Assembly: GCA_038030265.1 (NCBI GenBank)
Contig: CM075938.1
Span: forward strand, 22,111,009-22,175,008
DNA: 64,000 nt
Direction of reading: 5' to 3'
Origin: Corythucha ciliata
Lineage: Eukaryota > Arthropoda > Insecta > Hemiptera > Tingidae
Numbering within the stretch: the stretch's first letter is position 1; every line of letters starts with the position of its first letter. A model generated the notes under the pieces. It was not told the DNA's origin. It saw only the letters and a program-made list of their open reading frames with translations, and searched no databases. Positions 1 through 12,265 of the stretch are shown piece after piece. The translations under genes were made by a program, and so were the position numbers.

Positions 1-1264
1 GGCTGCGGGGAGCTGACACGGCTCACTCGGCTTGGTGAGGGGGTTCTCGGCAGGTATGCGCGTATGACATCTATGGCACAGACCGAAACGCACGCGTAGT
101 ACGGGTGTCAAGTGTACAGCTGGACCATGGTGTGGCGTTTGGGCCTACGTATGGCTTTGGCGCCTGCGGGCTCGGCAAACCCGAGTCATTAGGTACAAGA
201 AAAATTTTCGACTTTACTGGGAAAATGTATAAAAACGAGAACGCACCTTGACTGGCGTCTTTGCCGCTTAATGTCACAGGAAACTCTGACGCGCGAGGTG
301 AGCGTCTTTACGGTTTAAAAACGAGAAGAAACGTTAACGCGTGAGTGTGGCACATCTGGGAAAGTGAACTTCACGGCTGAAAGTGGAGAAAACGCGATAC
401 AAATCTTAGCTGTGCAGGTGAAATAGAGAAAAACGTTGGCTTCCTATCTGAATTTGAAAACTTTAAAGCACATGTTTAGTTTGGTGGCTTTACGGCTTAT
501 AATTGGAAAAAAAATACAAACGTGCGAGATCCAATTAGCTTGATCTGATCTATTTCTGAGGCTTTATTTGCGGCTGAAACTGGCAGATAAGGTGATTTAT
601 GATGATTTGTCAGCAGCTATTTCACAGAAACTTCCTTTGAGTTTGACCATTTGAAAAAAAAAAAGTTGACACGAATTACGTACAGCAAGGGACACAAAAG
701 TGTTGTGTGAGTCAAGGACTTATCTTGGTGGTCGGTTGAGGGGGGCTTCAATGTACTACAAAGAGACTCATCGGGGATACTTCCAAGGTATCGGGTTTGG
801 TTAAAGGGAGACAATTGACTACGATTCCATCAACAACAATAATTATATGTACTCTTGACCAATGCCTTCACTATTATCACAGAACTCTGGTGATTGTCGG
901 AGGGAATTCAGGTTGCTTCAAAGGTGTCGGGGTGACACTTATTACCTGCACCTCCCCTCCCCGCCGCTGCAGATAATAGGGTGGGTTTTGAAGATGACAC
1001 TGCCCTGAGTGTACTCGAAGTTCAATTCCGACTTCACAAGTTCGGCTAAAGACGTGCTTAAAGGTGGTGGACGTGGTTAAAGGGTTGAAGCGAGACTAAA
1101 TTCAGAGGTCCTATTTTTGAAACCAGCTCATGAAACACCGATCGTGATTTTCTTTCAATTGAGGAATTATTATAAAGTTTTTTTCTCGATTTAAACAGTC
1201 AAATAATTGGAAATAGTGAATAGCCCAGGAAAATTAGTGCTATAGTCCCTAAAAATAGCTCGAC
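1..1264. other. Gene-free stretch with degenerate repeats
   Basis: No coding region is supported. About 230-620 carries weak copies of the short-period repeat I call family B, in inverted orientation (phrases such as 'gagaaaaacg' and 'cggctgaaa'). The rest is mixed sequence with short purine-rich runs. Short open frames here lack codon structure or recognisable motifs. Confidence 0.5.
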
Positions 1265-2017
1265 AGCTGGAAATCGTTTTAATCCCTTTTAGAGGTCCTG
1301 CATGAAAACAAATTTATGAGTTTGAGATGGTTTCTACGTTGTGCTTTAGATTTGAGACCCTAATAATCGCCCAATTTTAGCAGTTTTTCACGTGAAACTC
1401 GAAAAGTACGCATCCTACATAATATGCCACATATTACCACTTTTAAAGAGCATCAAATTCCGCGTTGAATGCCGTTTGAGACTTTGGAATCGGTTGCTAT
1501 ATTCAGTTTCCAGCGTTGGGCTGCCTTAGCAAAAATTTGGCACTACGACCTTATTTGGTTTAAAATTCATAACGCAGTGAATTGAGAAAATTTGTAATTT
1601 CAAATACCATTCGATCAAGAATTCAATTGTCTACAACTTTGGTTTAATGACATTTTTCAATCGGATTAGTCATTTTCAACCCAGAGGCGTTGAAAGTTGA
1701 GGGTTGTCAACTTATCAGCAAAGATGGTGAAAATTGCACATGTTTGACTGGCGATGCAACTGAATACACTAAACAATTCCATTATCTCAAACGGCATTCA
1801 ACACGGAATTTAATGCTCTTTGAAAGTGTTAATAGTGGCATTTTATATATAGGATGCGTACTTTTCGGTTTACACGTGACAAACTGAAAAAAAAACTGCG
1901 AAAATTAAGCGGTTGTTAGTCTCTCAAATCTAAAGCACAGCCTAGAAACCGTTGCAAACTCATAAATTTGTTTTTCAGGACCTCTAACGATAAGAGGGAT
2001 TAAAACTATTTCCAGCT
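1265..2017. mobile_element. Foldback / MITE-like element with ~250-bp inverted repeats
   Basis: The left arm (about 1265-1511) reappears in reverse complement at about 1757-2017. Both arms carry the words 'agctggaaat', 'aaatttatgagtttg', 'gtgctttagatttgag', 'aaaagtacgcatcct' and 'ttgaatgccgtttgaga', in mirrored order. By eye the arms are about 80-85% identical with small indels. The central ~245 bp is unique and has no convincing gene. This is the architecture of a non-autonomous TIR or foldback element. I could not identify a clean target-site duplication, so the superfamily is unknown. Confidence 0.7.
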
Positions 2018-5000
2018 CTCGGGCAGTGTCAACAGAATCCTCCAACTTTTTTTTTTTTATTGTATGAAATCCTCGTCAGGTCATTTCAAAAGTTCTTTTC
2101 CCACGAGTCATCCATAACTCGTCTGTTTGAATAATAAATAAAATGATGAACAAAATTCTCTCTTCTTTTGTTCCCTTCTACCATCTTCCACCCTTGCCCT
2201 TATAAACCCTTTTGCCATCAACGGATCCCTTCAACTCTTGGCCAAAATCTCGAACTCTCATTAAACTCATAAATAATGATTACGCATTCTAATGGATACC
2301 CTCTCACGCCTTCACACACTCACTTTCACCAACGTTTTCTCTCTCGCTCCCTTCGAAAGCCAATAGCGTTATTGGAGCTATGAGAATACATAAAAAAAAT
2401 TCCCACCGCCACCGTATCCCATAATGTAAATGTAAACCGTGATTACCAAAGTTAATGACTTCCCTCTCATAAATCTTTAAATTTTAATACCATTATCCCT
2501 TTTTATGCCCCTTTATAGGAGAGGGTGGGTCATAGTAATAAGGAGGGGCTCAGGTGTGAGGCAGTGGTCAAACCTGTAGTGGTGGTGGGGGTGAAGAGAG
2601 TGTCGTCGTGACGAATTCCCAGCTCCTTGGTGATGCTGGTACTCGGCTGGGCGTATAAATTGCGCGTTTCTTCTTCATTATTTATACTTCACTGTGTGTT
2701 TTAAGACGTAGATACAGCCGGTCGAGTGTTTAACTGACAATGATTGATGAGTACACACTTAAACGAGGTTGTGTGTGTGACTGGGGGGGGGGGGTGAATC
2801 GGAACAAGTGTTGACTTTTCGTTGGTGTGGAGGGGGGGGTATTTTCTAATTTTCAAGATCCCTTGGCCTTTCCAACCCTCAAACGTCCGTCTTTTACGAA
2901 TATTTCATTTTTCACGCTTAATACCAAAATATACACAATACAAGGTGGGTGGGGGGATGAAAGGCGAGTCTTTCACGGAGTAAAGAATAATCTCCACTCT
3001 TGCCCTTATTCTTCCTTCCAATGTCATCTCTTCACCCATCCCCCTTCTACTAGGCATCCTATTTCCAGATTACTATGAAAATGCTATACGGTCCAAAATG
3101 GACGGCGGCAAAAGAGTTGAAAGGGGGGAGAGCCTCTGGAAATTATTCTCTTACGTGTCGTCCGAGAAACGACGATCCCCAAGGTACAAGTGGGTATGGG
3201 AGGGGGCCTGCAAATGATTAACGAGAACCTTTGTAAGAAAAACCTTACGCCTCATTGACTTCTTTTAGTTTCCATTCTTTTACGCCATCGCTCGCCTTCT
3301 TTCAACGATGATATGGGAGGGGGGGGATCCCATTTTTTCACCTCCTCTTCCCACCAAATCTTCTCACTGAAAAGAGAGTAAAATGAAATTCATGGGTGAT
3401 GGGGAGGTTGGTGGTGGAGACGAAAGGACGCAACGATAGATTTTTTTTCCTTTCTTTTTAGCATTAACGCTTATAAAGAAAATTGAGTATCTTGAGAAAA
3501 AATTGGTACACAGTGGATACTCTCTTCTCCCCTTTCACAGGCACGAATGACAATTATCACACGTAAATAGTTATAAGAGGGGCAGTTTTTTTTAAGGGTT
3601 GACGCCCTCTCCCTCTACCAACTCTGGTATTTATAAAATGCGGATTCCAACCGAATGCGGTTGGTGGCGTGGCAGTAAGCGGCTGGAACCCGTTTTTATT
3701 ATTTGTATGTACATATACGGTTACTTACCAAACGGTATGATCCACCTTACCATACAGTAAATACAGCGCGGTGACGGGGTTGGTGTGAGAACGGTGAGGT
3801 GAGAGGTGGATATAATTTATAAAATATTCTGAGCGCAATTTCGACTGAAGAATCACAGAGGAAATGGAAAACATGGTTCTTATACAAGAACGATAAGCGT
3901 TCTTGCCTTGCCTCAAAAGCCGCGAAAAACGGAAATGATACAATTCTATAAAAGAAAAAGTGTTAAATAATAGGCCATTAGCGTCATTTTTATAGCTTTT
4001 TCTCAGTCGTAAAGCCCCCCTCCCGCCTCACTTTTTCTTATCTTTGTGTAGTTGAACGTTAATTCGAGCACGATAGAGGCACTGAGTGAGTGTGGAGGGA
4101 GGACTTTCGATAATTCCCATCAGGAACTGGTTGTAAAGTGATTTATGTGTCGGAAGTGTTAATAGTGCTGCGTCATTTTTCATCTTTTAGATTGATGGCG
4201 GGGAGAGAGGAAGCCTTAAAAGAAATGTTCAATCTTACGCTACCCCTCCAACTCTTGGGACAGATCGCCATCGCGTTGTGGATGAGAAGTCCGAAACATG
4301 TTTCTGAGTGACATAATACCCTCGTTAGCAAATTAATCATTTCAGGATATGAAGCCCAACCCTCGTTTACCTCCCTTCAAACATTGAAAAACAGAAAAGA
4401 GTACTTTTTCAAAATTTGTTACTCCTGAAATACCCACTGGGCGACTCAAGTCTTTTTTTTTCTTCTCCCATGACACACTATCCACCTCGCGTAATAATAT
4501 ACAGGTTATTGGTTGGGAGGAAGGGGTGCCATTGCGCCTTTCTGCTTCGGGGGACTTCACTGGGGGATTATGAAATTTGAAATATCGCCCCCCCTCCTCA
4601 CTCTTTTTCGCATGCCCGTAAAATTATTATTCAGCTAATTAGAACCGGGTTGTATAGCGTTTATAGGCGATGAATAGAATGTAAACCTGTGAAAAGAGTA
4701 TTTGCAATTATGGTGGGAGGGGATCAAATAAATAGGCAGATTATTAGATCCCTTCTCTTTGATTTAATGTTTATTAAAATATAGGTAGTTGATTGTGCCC
4801 TTTAAATCCATTAATTTTCATTCGTTTCAGATGTTAGCATGAATTACATTAATTTCACGATTTTACTTTCATGTGCTCCCGACCATTACATAAATATAGA
4901 GCCGGGGTACGGAGAGGAAAAGGGATGATTCTTTTGCAATCAATCATCTAATTGATGGCATTTTTTGGTGTTGGTGGCTTGGGTGGGGAGGGGGGAACCC

Positions 5001-7392
5001 TGTTTTTTCATCGCAAAATAAAATAAATGAATGAATAGAAACGAGGTCATGCAGAACTGAGCCCAAGAGGAGGCTGAATACTGATGGAGTTGGAAATGGT
5101 GAAGCTGTAGATGAGAAGGTTTAAAGGGTTCCAGGGCAGGCAGTTGTGGGGAGGGGTGGATTTGGATGTTTCTAGAAGAAAGATTGCCCTTGGGAAAAGC
5201 AGGCAAAAGTATTCTTTTTTTCACCCAGCAGTATCCTCTCCCAGCCCCGCCGTACACACCCCATCCTTTTATCTCTTAAGGTATTTTTGCCCTCGAAGAA
5301 TGCGTACCCGAGAGCTTCGCCTTTTTCTCTCGAAAAATAAAAGCGTTATTCTACAGAGAAGCTGGAGCGGGGGGGGGGCAACGAGTGAACAAGAAAGGAA
5401 AGGATGGGAGGGGTAGTAATTTCCATTTAAATTCTGAAAGTTGTGCGACAGTGTAATGTAGGGAGAGGTGAGCAAAATAGGTAGAAAAGTATGGTCCTGG
5501 AGAGCGTGGTTGAAGGGGGAAGGAGGGAGACTTTAAATAAACGCGCATCACCCTCCATCGTAGGTTCCAATTTTTGGCGTGATTTCAGCCGCTATTTTAA
5601 ATATTAAACGGCGCACTTTGGAATGGGTCAGAAGGACAAGCGAGCAGAGTAAGAGGAAGGGAAACGAGAAGTCCACCAAGCTGTCTCTAAAAGCTCCAGA
5701 TGACTCGGAGACTGCAAATCAAATTAACTTGAAACGGGGAAATCTAACGCTAAGGTCTTTTCAACACAAACAAATTGCAAAAAGAAGTCGCTGATTCAAA
5801 TCCCTCCCCTTCCTTCTCCCACGACCATCAACCTATCCATATTACTCCCCCCCCCCACCCCACCCTTTCAAAGCATTAAATAGGCTCGAGTCTCAACCTG
5901 TCAAACGTTTCTGAAAAATGAGCTCCACTCCCACCCTCCTTCGCCAAACAAATCGAGAACCGGAGAAGTTGAGAGCGACAGTTGTCTGGAGTGAGATATT
6001 TTCCTGTAAGATGTATATGGAAAAGAACGCAATACGCGATTTTGATAAATGCGTTGTAAATGCTGCGAGCCTGTATTTTTCATGAATGGACCACGTATGT
6101 GGAAGGAGACGGGCTGTTTGGAACTTCAAATTCAACTTCGAATATTTCATGTACCTAGGTGACGTATAACAGCTAAAAAATAAGAAAAACGCTAATGCTG
6201 ATAACCAGCTTTGACTATATCTCGTACTTTTCCGATTTCCGGGGTCTCTTCGCGTCTAAAATCGGGAAAAACGTAAGCACTTAAAGAGGACGGCAATTCG
6301 CGAAATAACATTATACAGATGCTAAAACTGAGAAAGTTGTTAATGCGCCATTTTTGCCATTTCGTAAGCCACCTTTGCGACTGAAATGGTAAAAAAGCGC
6401 TAAATCGTCATTTGGGCTATTTTACCAATTTCGGAACACAAACAACTTCCGTCCGGGCGAAATTTTCTTTATGAATAGATCCAGATATACATGGCATCAC
6501 TCTTCAAACAAATGGACAAAAATAGGATCTGCAAGTGCCGAATTCACGAAATTTGAACTTCGAAAGAGCCCAGCCGACGGAATTGCTATCATGAAGTCAT
6601 GCACCAAAATGTATGAAATTATTTATTTGAACCCCGTAAAATTCGACTTCTGAATGGATCAATCCCAAAAATTTGCTTTTTAGGGAGTCAATCCTTCGAA
6701 AATGATTTTTGAGTGAGCAGAACCCACAAAATGGGGTTCTGTGAGCTCCAATCTGCAAAATTTTTGTGTTGAAAGAGCTAAATCCACAAAATTGAATTTT
6801 AGTGCTTTTCATTTAAAAAAATGTACTATGGGTCTCGCCCTGATGGTGGCAAATATGGGTTATATGATGCCCTTTTTTTGTTAGAATGATCACGGTCGCA
6901 ATTTTTTACTTAGGTCCACCAAATTTGGTCTAAAAATCAATAGCGTGAATATCTCAGACGAGTTCGTGATCCAGACGAATCGGTCCGCGGGAAGGGTGTG
7001 AAAGAGGTGGTTGATTTAGATGAAAATTCGCTACCGTACGGCTGTTGCAGCAATTGACCCTAAAATTGACTTGAGCAATGAGATATGTGAACGCGCTTTC
7101 GTATGAGACCCTTGTGAACCAAATCCGTTGATATGACAGGGGTGTTCTCGGCTGAAGGGAGCTACTAAATTAACGCTACAGATCCAGCATGGGAAAGTGG
7201 AAAAGTTGGGTGCCATAATGATACCGCTGGGCTCGAAAGGGCCTGGGTTTCCAAGTCCAACGTCGTGTCGCTGTGTGGGCGAGTATTTTTCAAATAAAAT
7301 ATTATTAAACAAGTATAGAAAAATGAAAGGTTAGCAGTAAGGAAGCTTGATTTAAGCAACTGGACAACCGCGATTTCCTTTTCAAGAAGTGG
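2018..7392. other. Gene-free, repeat-rich stretch
   Basis: No gene is supported over 5.4 kb. There are frequent G-runs (for example 2780-2795, 3316-3327 and 5370-5379). Degenerate family B repeats lie at about 6180-6465 and family A repeats at about 6470-6810, both inverted relative to their commonest orientation elsewhere. Short open frames here do not resemble known proteins. Confidence 0.5.
6180..6810 (-). repeat. Adjacent family B and family A degenerate short-period repeats
   Basis: At 6180-6465 phrases like 'gggaaaaacgtaagc', 'gagaaagttgttaatgcgcc' and 'aaaaaagcgctaaat' recur every 30-60 bp (family B). At 6470-6810 the pattern changes to 'gagccaa/gagctaaatc..caaaattg..tttt' (family A). 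The same two families sit side by side at about 25.5-26.0, 31.1-31.8 and 51.8-53.9 kb. Copies are very diverged, so they look like old minisatellites rather than a young array. Confidence 0.55.
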
Positions 7393-7866
7393 ACTGATGG
7401 TTTCACCTGCTGAAGATTTTTTGTAATTTAATTTTTTGTCAGATTTTTTCGTGTTATAGACATTGCGATACTAAAACGACTGTAACTCGCTTATTTCTGG
7501 CCGGAAATCAAATCTGAATACACCGTTGGAAAGAGCGTTAAATTTACCATCTTCCCAGTGCAAAATATTATTTTAAATGTAGGATGTAGGAAAATGAGCC
7601 CGAGTATTAAAATGTGAGGAATTACGAAAATTTGCAGAATTTTCAAATGTTTTCAACTCCGACTGAATATGTCGGTTAATCGTACACTGCAATCTTAAAA
7701 GTTGGTGTAGAACCTCAGCTTTCATTAGGTCTAGTCATTTTTTTAAATTAAAAAATCGAATAGGTGAGAAAACCGCGTCTGATTGAAAAAATAGGTGTTT
7801 TTTTTATCTTGCTCAATTATTAATTAATGACTGCCAAATCTTCACAGTTTGGTGGAATAACGGGTG
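7393..7866. repeat. Left terminal inverted repeat (474 bp)
   Basis: This arm pairs with 12715-13191. It starts at 'actgatggtt' and ends near 'ggtggaataacgggtg'. Differences from the partner are scattered substitutions and 1-2 bp indels, so this is an old insertion or one without recent gene conversion. Confidence 0.8.
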
Positions 7867-8234
7867 GGTCTTACTTGTTTTTTCTCGATGAATCGAGTGG
7901 CGGTTGGCGCGCATATCACGCTAGTGCTGAATCGGGTGGTGCATATGTGGCTCATGAAATAGGAGAGCTAGAAGAGCTAGGGGAATAGGGGTAGTCTGGT
8001 GTTATGTTTAAAAATGAATTAATTTTCCACTAAGGGTTGCTATTTGTGGGAAAAGTCCGAGTATCTCTAATAACAGCGAGAAAACATGCGGGAAACGACG
8101 AACAAGAGCTACTTTATTCACCTCAGCATGATATTTTCTATGTGTCCGCTATTTTGGTTTAGGCATATGCGGCGAACCTCATCCACTGCTCCTTCTGAAA
8201 CCTCTGGATTCCGCCTTTCTTAGTCACTGCATGT
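7867..8234. other. Interior of the long-TIR element, left of the Gypsy insertion
   Basis: This 368 bp was contiguous with 12266-12714 before the Gypsy insertion. Read on the minus strand near 8180-8235 there is a short open segment ('GGIQRFQKEQWMRFAAYA') ending in a stop, possibly coding remnant. Otherwise nothing is recognised. Confidence 0.4.
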
Positions 8235-8239
8235 GAATC

Positions 8240-8418
8240 TGTTTGGTCCTGTGGTCTCACCTCCTAGAGAGACAGGTAGTTGTAGTGACTATCTCTGTAG
8301 TGTGAGACAGTCACTACAACTACCTGTCTCTTCTTAGACTTAGTAATACAAGTCAAGGACAAGTTCAATACTGATTTTATTTACAACCCGAGATATATGA
8401 TACTATCACCACCCAACA
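8240..8418 (-). repeat. 3' LTR of the Gypsy element (179 bp)
   Basis: This LTR matches 12117-12260 except for substitutions and a ~35-bp gain at about 8270-8335. The gain creates an inverted repeat: 'gagacaggtagttgtagtga' on the left and its reverse complement on the right, separated by about 16 bp. Termini read TGTTTGG...CCCAACA on the plus strand. Confidence 0.9.
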
Positions 8419-8431
8419 TCTCCTCTCTTTA
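8419..8431 (-). promoter_or_regulatory. Polypurine tract of the Gypsy element
   Basis: The minus strand reads AAAGAGAGGAGA immediately before the 3' LTR. This is the expected plus-strand primer position, and it overlaps the end of the pol frame. Confidence 0.65.
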
Positions 8432-11400
8432 GCTTGGCTCCCTCGCCATTACTAATGCTCGACGATTCCGTTGAATCAGTTGACCATTACATAGTTTGAC
8501 TTCGTATCGGCGTGGTGCATCCCGGCATTGTCGTTGAATATGGCCGTATTCTGATCTGTCGACAACCCATACTTTCTCCCCTTCCTTAAACGTTGGGGGT
8601 GACTTAACTCGATGGGTTTTATCAAACCGTCTCTTCATTATGATCATTTTTCTCTTTTTGACTCCTCTCGTGTTTGATGATACCTTCCCAGCCAGGTCGT
8701 AACTTGTCTTCGTCTATAGGGAGCCTATTCCTTATTTTCCGACCCATGAGCAATTCGGCGGGCGATAGTCCGTCATCTAGGGGCGTGCTTCGATAAGCCG
8801 GAAGTCCGAGATGCATGTCATTTCCACTGACTATCCGTTTAGCAATTTTGACAAACGCTTCGGCGAAACCATTGCTCTGAGGGAACAAGGGACTAGAGGA
8901 AACAATTTCGAATCCCATCATCTCTGCAAAACTTTTCATTTCAAAACTGACCAGATTAGAGCCATTGTCGCAACGCAGGGTTTTTGGAATACCGAATTTG
9001 GAGAAGATCTGCTTCAAATAGCTAATTAAACTACATGATTTAAAGGAGTTCAACTTCTTAATGTCGAGGTACTTCGAGAAATAATCCGAGACCACTATAT
9101 ACCACGAGCCTTTCCATTTAAAGAGGTCGGACCCCAGCATCTCCCATGGTCTTGCTGGTGTAGGAGTAGGCATTAGAGGCTCAGGACGCTGTTGGCGATG
9201 TTCTAGACATCTCGGACAGCTAGCAACTTTGTCTTTTATTGCGCTCGAAATACCCGGCCACCATACTGACACTTTGGCCAGTTGCAGACATTTCCTCTCC
9301 CCGCTATGACCATCGTGTAGCTTATCCAAAATCTCGTGGCGCATGTCTGATGGGATGACCACTCTTCCTTTGTACATAAGGACGTCATTTTTCAGGTAAA
9401 GATCATTAACGAAACGATAGAACGACCTTTGATTTCCTTTTAATTCATTTACCTGTCCATTTAAGATGCAACGTTTCACCTGTGCAGTATCTGAATCATT
9501 TCCTTGTGCTACCATCAGCTGTCGCAATAAAATGTCTTTGACGTGAGGCCGCATCACTTGGTTCACAAACGTCTCTATATCGTCAGTTTCGGGGTTCGGT
9601 GACTCAACGTTTCGTGAGCTTCTGGAAAGGGCGTCCGGAGTGAAAAATGTTTTACCTGCGACGTGCTCTAGTCGATAAGAGAATCTCGTCATACGCATCC
9701 GAAGTCTTTGTAAGCGAGGAGTTAGGTCTTCCAACGGTTTTTTTCCGAAAAGGGTAAGACTAAGAAGGGGCTTATGGTCAGTGAGGATCGTGAAGAAATC
9801 GCCAATCAAATATGTTTGGAACTTTTCACAGGTCCAGACAATTCCTAATCCTTCACGCTCAATATTTGAATATATCTTTTTTCCGTATCTGACAGGCTGC
9901 GAGACGCGTAAAATACCGGTTTCCACTTTCCTGGTGACACCTCCTGTTCCATTACTGCACCTAGACCCACTGAGCTCGCGTCTGCAGCTACGCGTTTAGG
10001 CTTATTCATGTCATAAAACGATAAAACAGGAGCCGAGGATAGAATGTGCTTCAATTTCTTAAAACTTCGTTCATGTGTGCTGTTCCAGATCCATTCTCTG
10101 TCTTTCCTGAGTAATTCCCTAAGTGGGTGGCTTACTTCTGAAATTTGGGGTAAAAATTTCGAATAGTAATTGCTCATTCCCAAAAATCTTCTGACTTCTG
10201 TTAAATTGATGGGTGTTGCGATTTCTTTAATGGCACTAATTTTCTCTGGGTCTGCCCGAATACCCCCTTGTCCTATTTTGTGCCCTAAGAACGTAACTTC
10301 CGTGACATTAAATTTACATTTCTTATCGTTTAATGTTACCCCAAATTTCATTAGACGTTTTAAGACTTCGGAAAGACGTTCATCGTGTTCTTTCTGCGTG
10401 CTGCCATAAACCAGAAAATCATCAAGTAACACTAAGACTCCTGGGATTCCTTCCAATATTTTCAATGTATTCCGATGGAACACCTCCGCTGCACTTGAAA
10501 TACTCATTGGAAGTGAATTGAAAAAGTAACGCCCGAAAGGAGTGATAAAAGTCGTCAGAAGTTTCAATTCCTCGTCTAAAGGTAGTTGGAAATAGCCATT
10601 CCAACAGTCTAGCTTGGAGAAATATTTAGCTCCCACCAACTGTGCTAACAACTCGTCTACACTGGGCATCAAGAACCGTTCCCGTTTCACAACTTGATTA
10701 AGCCGATAGTAATCCACGCAGATGCGTACCTCTCCCGGGACGGACTTGGGAACCACCACCACACCGGCAACACAGTCTGTCGGTTCCTCTATCCTGGTGA
10801 AGATCCCTAAAGATTCTAGACGGTCCAGCTCTTGTTTGGTTGCCTTTTTCAGGTGGAAGGGGATTTTCCTTGGGGCCCGTGCCGCCCAAGGTTTTGAATC
10901 ATTTTCTAATTTTATTTTATATGGAGTAATTTTCATTCTCCCCAACCCTTGAAACAAATCTGGAAACCTTTGTTTAACTTCATTTCCATCGATTCCGTGT
11001 ATTAATTGAATCAAACCCAATTCTAGAATAGCTGGTTGTCCTAACAACGGTTTTTGATCGCGAGTGCAAACATAAATATCCTGGAGGATCTTTTTGTTCT
11101 TGTAAGACAACTGAGCAGTGAACATCCCTGCTAAAGGAATTCGATGACCCCCAGGTCCTAAGAGCATTTTGTTTGATTTTCTCAGTTTAAATGTATTTCC
11201 AAGTCGGTGAAACAGTTTATGGGAAATGAGTGAAACATCTGCTCCCGTGTCTATTCGGAAAATAATTTCATGAATACTACCTATATAAATGGGGATAGTA
11301 AATGCGTTTATTTCGGACACATTCCCTATAAATGCTGATTCCTCTGAGCCTGTCTCACTCTCGACCAACGTGATATCCGCTCTGGGCACACTCTTGCAGA

Positions 11401-11542
11401 CCTTCGAAAAATGCCCACTCTTTTCACACTTGAAACAGGTTTTATTTGTGGCTGGGCATTGTGCTTCCTCTTTGTGGCATGGAAACCCACAACGTTGACA
11501 TTTTTTTCTTGGCACTCGGGTTCTTTTTTTGATAGAATCTAC
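8429..11542 (-). pseudogene. pol of the Gypsy element (zinc knuckle, PR, RT, RNase H, integrase), frameshifted
   Basis: The first frame (9845-11515) starts with two Cys clusters ('CQRCGFPCHKEEAQC' and 'CFKCEKSGHFSKVC'). It continues with protease 'RIDTGADVSLIS', then RT blocks 'ICVDYYRLNQVV', 'FSKLDCWNGYFQLPL' and 'VLLDDFLVYGS' (LLDD where YVDD or YIDD is usual). A 2-base gain in an AT run near 9870 shifts the frame. The next frame (8622-9926) carries RNase H 'ILTDHKPLLSL', 'TPDALSR', the integrase HHCC finger ('HDGHSGERKC', 'CPRCLEHR') and the catalytic region ('SDYFSKYLD', 'LRCDNGSN', 'PQSNGFAEAFVK'). Another shift near 8640 leads to the C-terminal tail (8429-8647). Normally this polyprotein copies and integrates the element; here it is inactive. 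Confidence 0.9.
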
Positions 11543-12095
11543 CTACATAGGGCCACTAGACTCAAAAGGCTTGTCTCTTACCACTTTTTGTTCTCGTCGA
11601 ACTTTTTCATACAGTCTGACCTCGTTTTTTACGTCATCGAGTTTTAAATTCGTTTTCAATTGTAGTTTCTCAGAGAGGTTCGAATCATTGACGCCTTCGA
11701 TTATTTTATGCATGATGAGTTCGTCCCGCAATTCTCCAAATTGCAACGTCGGGCTCTGTTATGTAAATCTTGAAGAAATTGGTCGATTGGCTCGTCGGTT
11801 TCTTGCCTCCTCATGAAGAACCGACATCTATCGTAGACCAAATTTCCTATCCCTTCAAAGTGCTGGTCAAACTTTTCCAGAACGAGCCAATAGTTTTCCA
11901 ATTCCCTCTCTGACAAATTGAACCTTTCGAGCAAGTCTTCGGCGTCAGGGCCCAAATGGTAGACTAGTTGGTTCACTTGATACTTCTCGGGCAATTGATC
12001 CAGGAATGTTCCCGTTCGGTACCGGTCTCAGTGTCGTTTCCAACTCATCCACTCCGGGCAAAGAAAGTTCAATCTTTCTGGGGAAGTCATGTTTC
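11543..12095 (-). pseudogene. gag (capsid region) of the Gypsy element, frameshifted
   Basis: Three overlapping minus-strand frames together look like a Ty3/Gypsy capsid. The first has 'LPGVDELE' and 'PNGNIPG' near 12000-12070. The second (11701-11994) has 'QLVYHLGPDAEDLLERF', 'FFMRRQETDEPIDQFLQDL' and 'RARRCN'. The third (11543-11746) has 'FGELRDELIMHKIIEGV' and 'LSEKLQL'. The C-N-F/FGELRDEL motif is split by a frameshift near 11740, another lies near 12000, and a TAG stop at 11543-11545 separates capsid from the zinc-knuckle region. The family product would be the structural protein of the virus-like particle. This copy cannot make it. Confidence 0.8.
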
Positions 12096-12099
12096 GACC

Positions 12100-12116
12100 G
12101 TGTAAACCTGGCACCA
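12100..12116 (-). promoter_or_regulatory. Primer-binding site of the Gypsy element
   Basis: Directly inside the 5' LTR the minus strand reads TGGTGCCAGGTTTACAC. It starts with TGG, the complement of a tRNA CCA end. I could not assign the primer tRNA with confidence. Confidence 0.55.
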
Positions 12117-12260
12117 TGTTTGGTCCTGTGGTCTCACCTCCTAGAGAGACAGGTAGTTGTAGTGACTGTCTCTTCTTAGACATAGTAATACAAGTCAAGG
12201 ACAAGTTCAATACTGATTTTATTTACTACCCGAAACATATGATATTATCACCACCCAACA
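12117..12260 (-). repeat. 5' LTR of the Gypsy element (144 bp)
   Basis: This is a shorter version of the 8240-8418 LTR with the same ends, and it is followed at 12261-12265 by the GAATC target duplication. A TTTATT on the plus strand (AATAAA on minus) at about 12218-12223 could serve as the polyadenylation signal in the R region. Confidence 0.9.
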
Positions 12261-12265
12261 GAATC

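Larger units (their letters stand above)
8235..12265 (-). mobile_element. Ty3/Gypsy LTR retrotransposon, complete in structure, coding capacity broken
   Basis: The element runs 8240-12260, bounded by TG..CA LTRs and flanked by identical 5-bp duplications GAATC (8235-8239 and 12261-12265). On the minus strand the order is 5' LTR (12117-12260), primer-binding site, gag with zinc knuckles, protease, RT, RNase H, integrase, polypurine tract and 3' LTR (8240-8418). Domain order PR-RT-RH-IN places it in Ty3/Gypsy. LTRs of 144-179 bp are unusually short. Several frameshifts and an in-frame stop interrupt gag-pol, so this copy is dead. It sits inside the long-TIR element and is therefore the younger of the two. 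Confidence 0.93.

Noticed and set aside
9781..11816. Plus-strand open frames at 9.8-11.8 kb
   Set aside because: They are antisense shadows of the Gypsy pol and gag frames.
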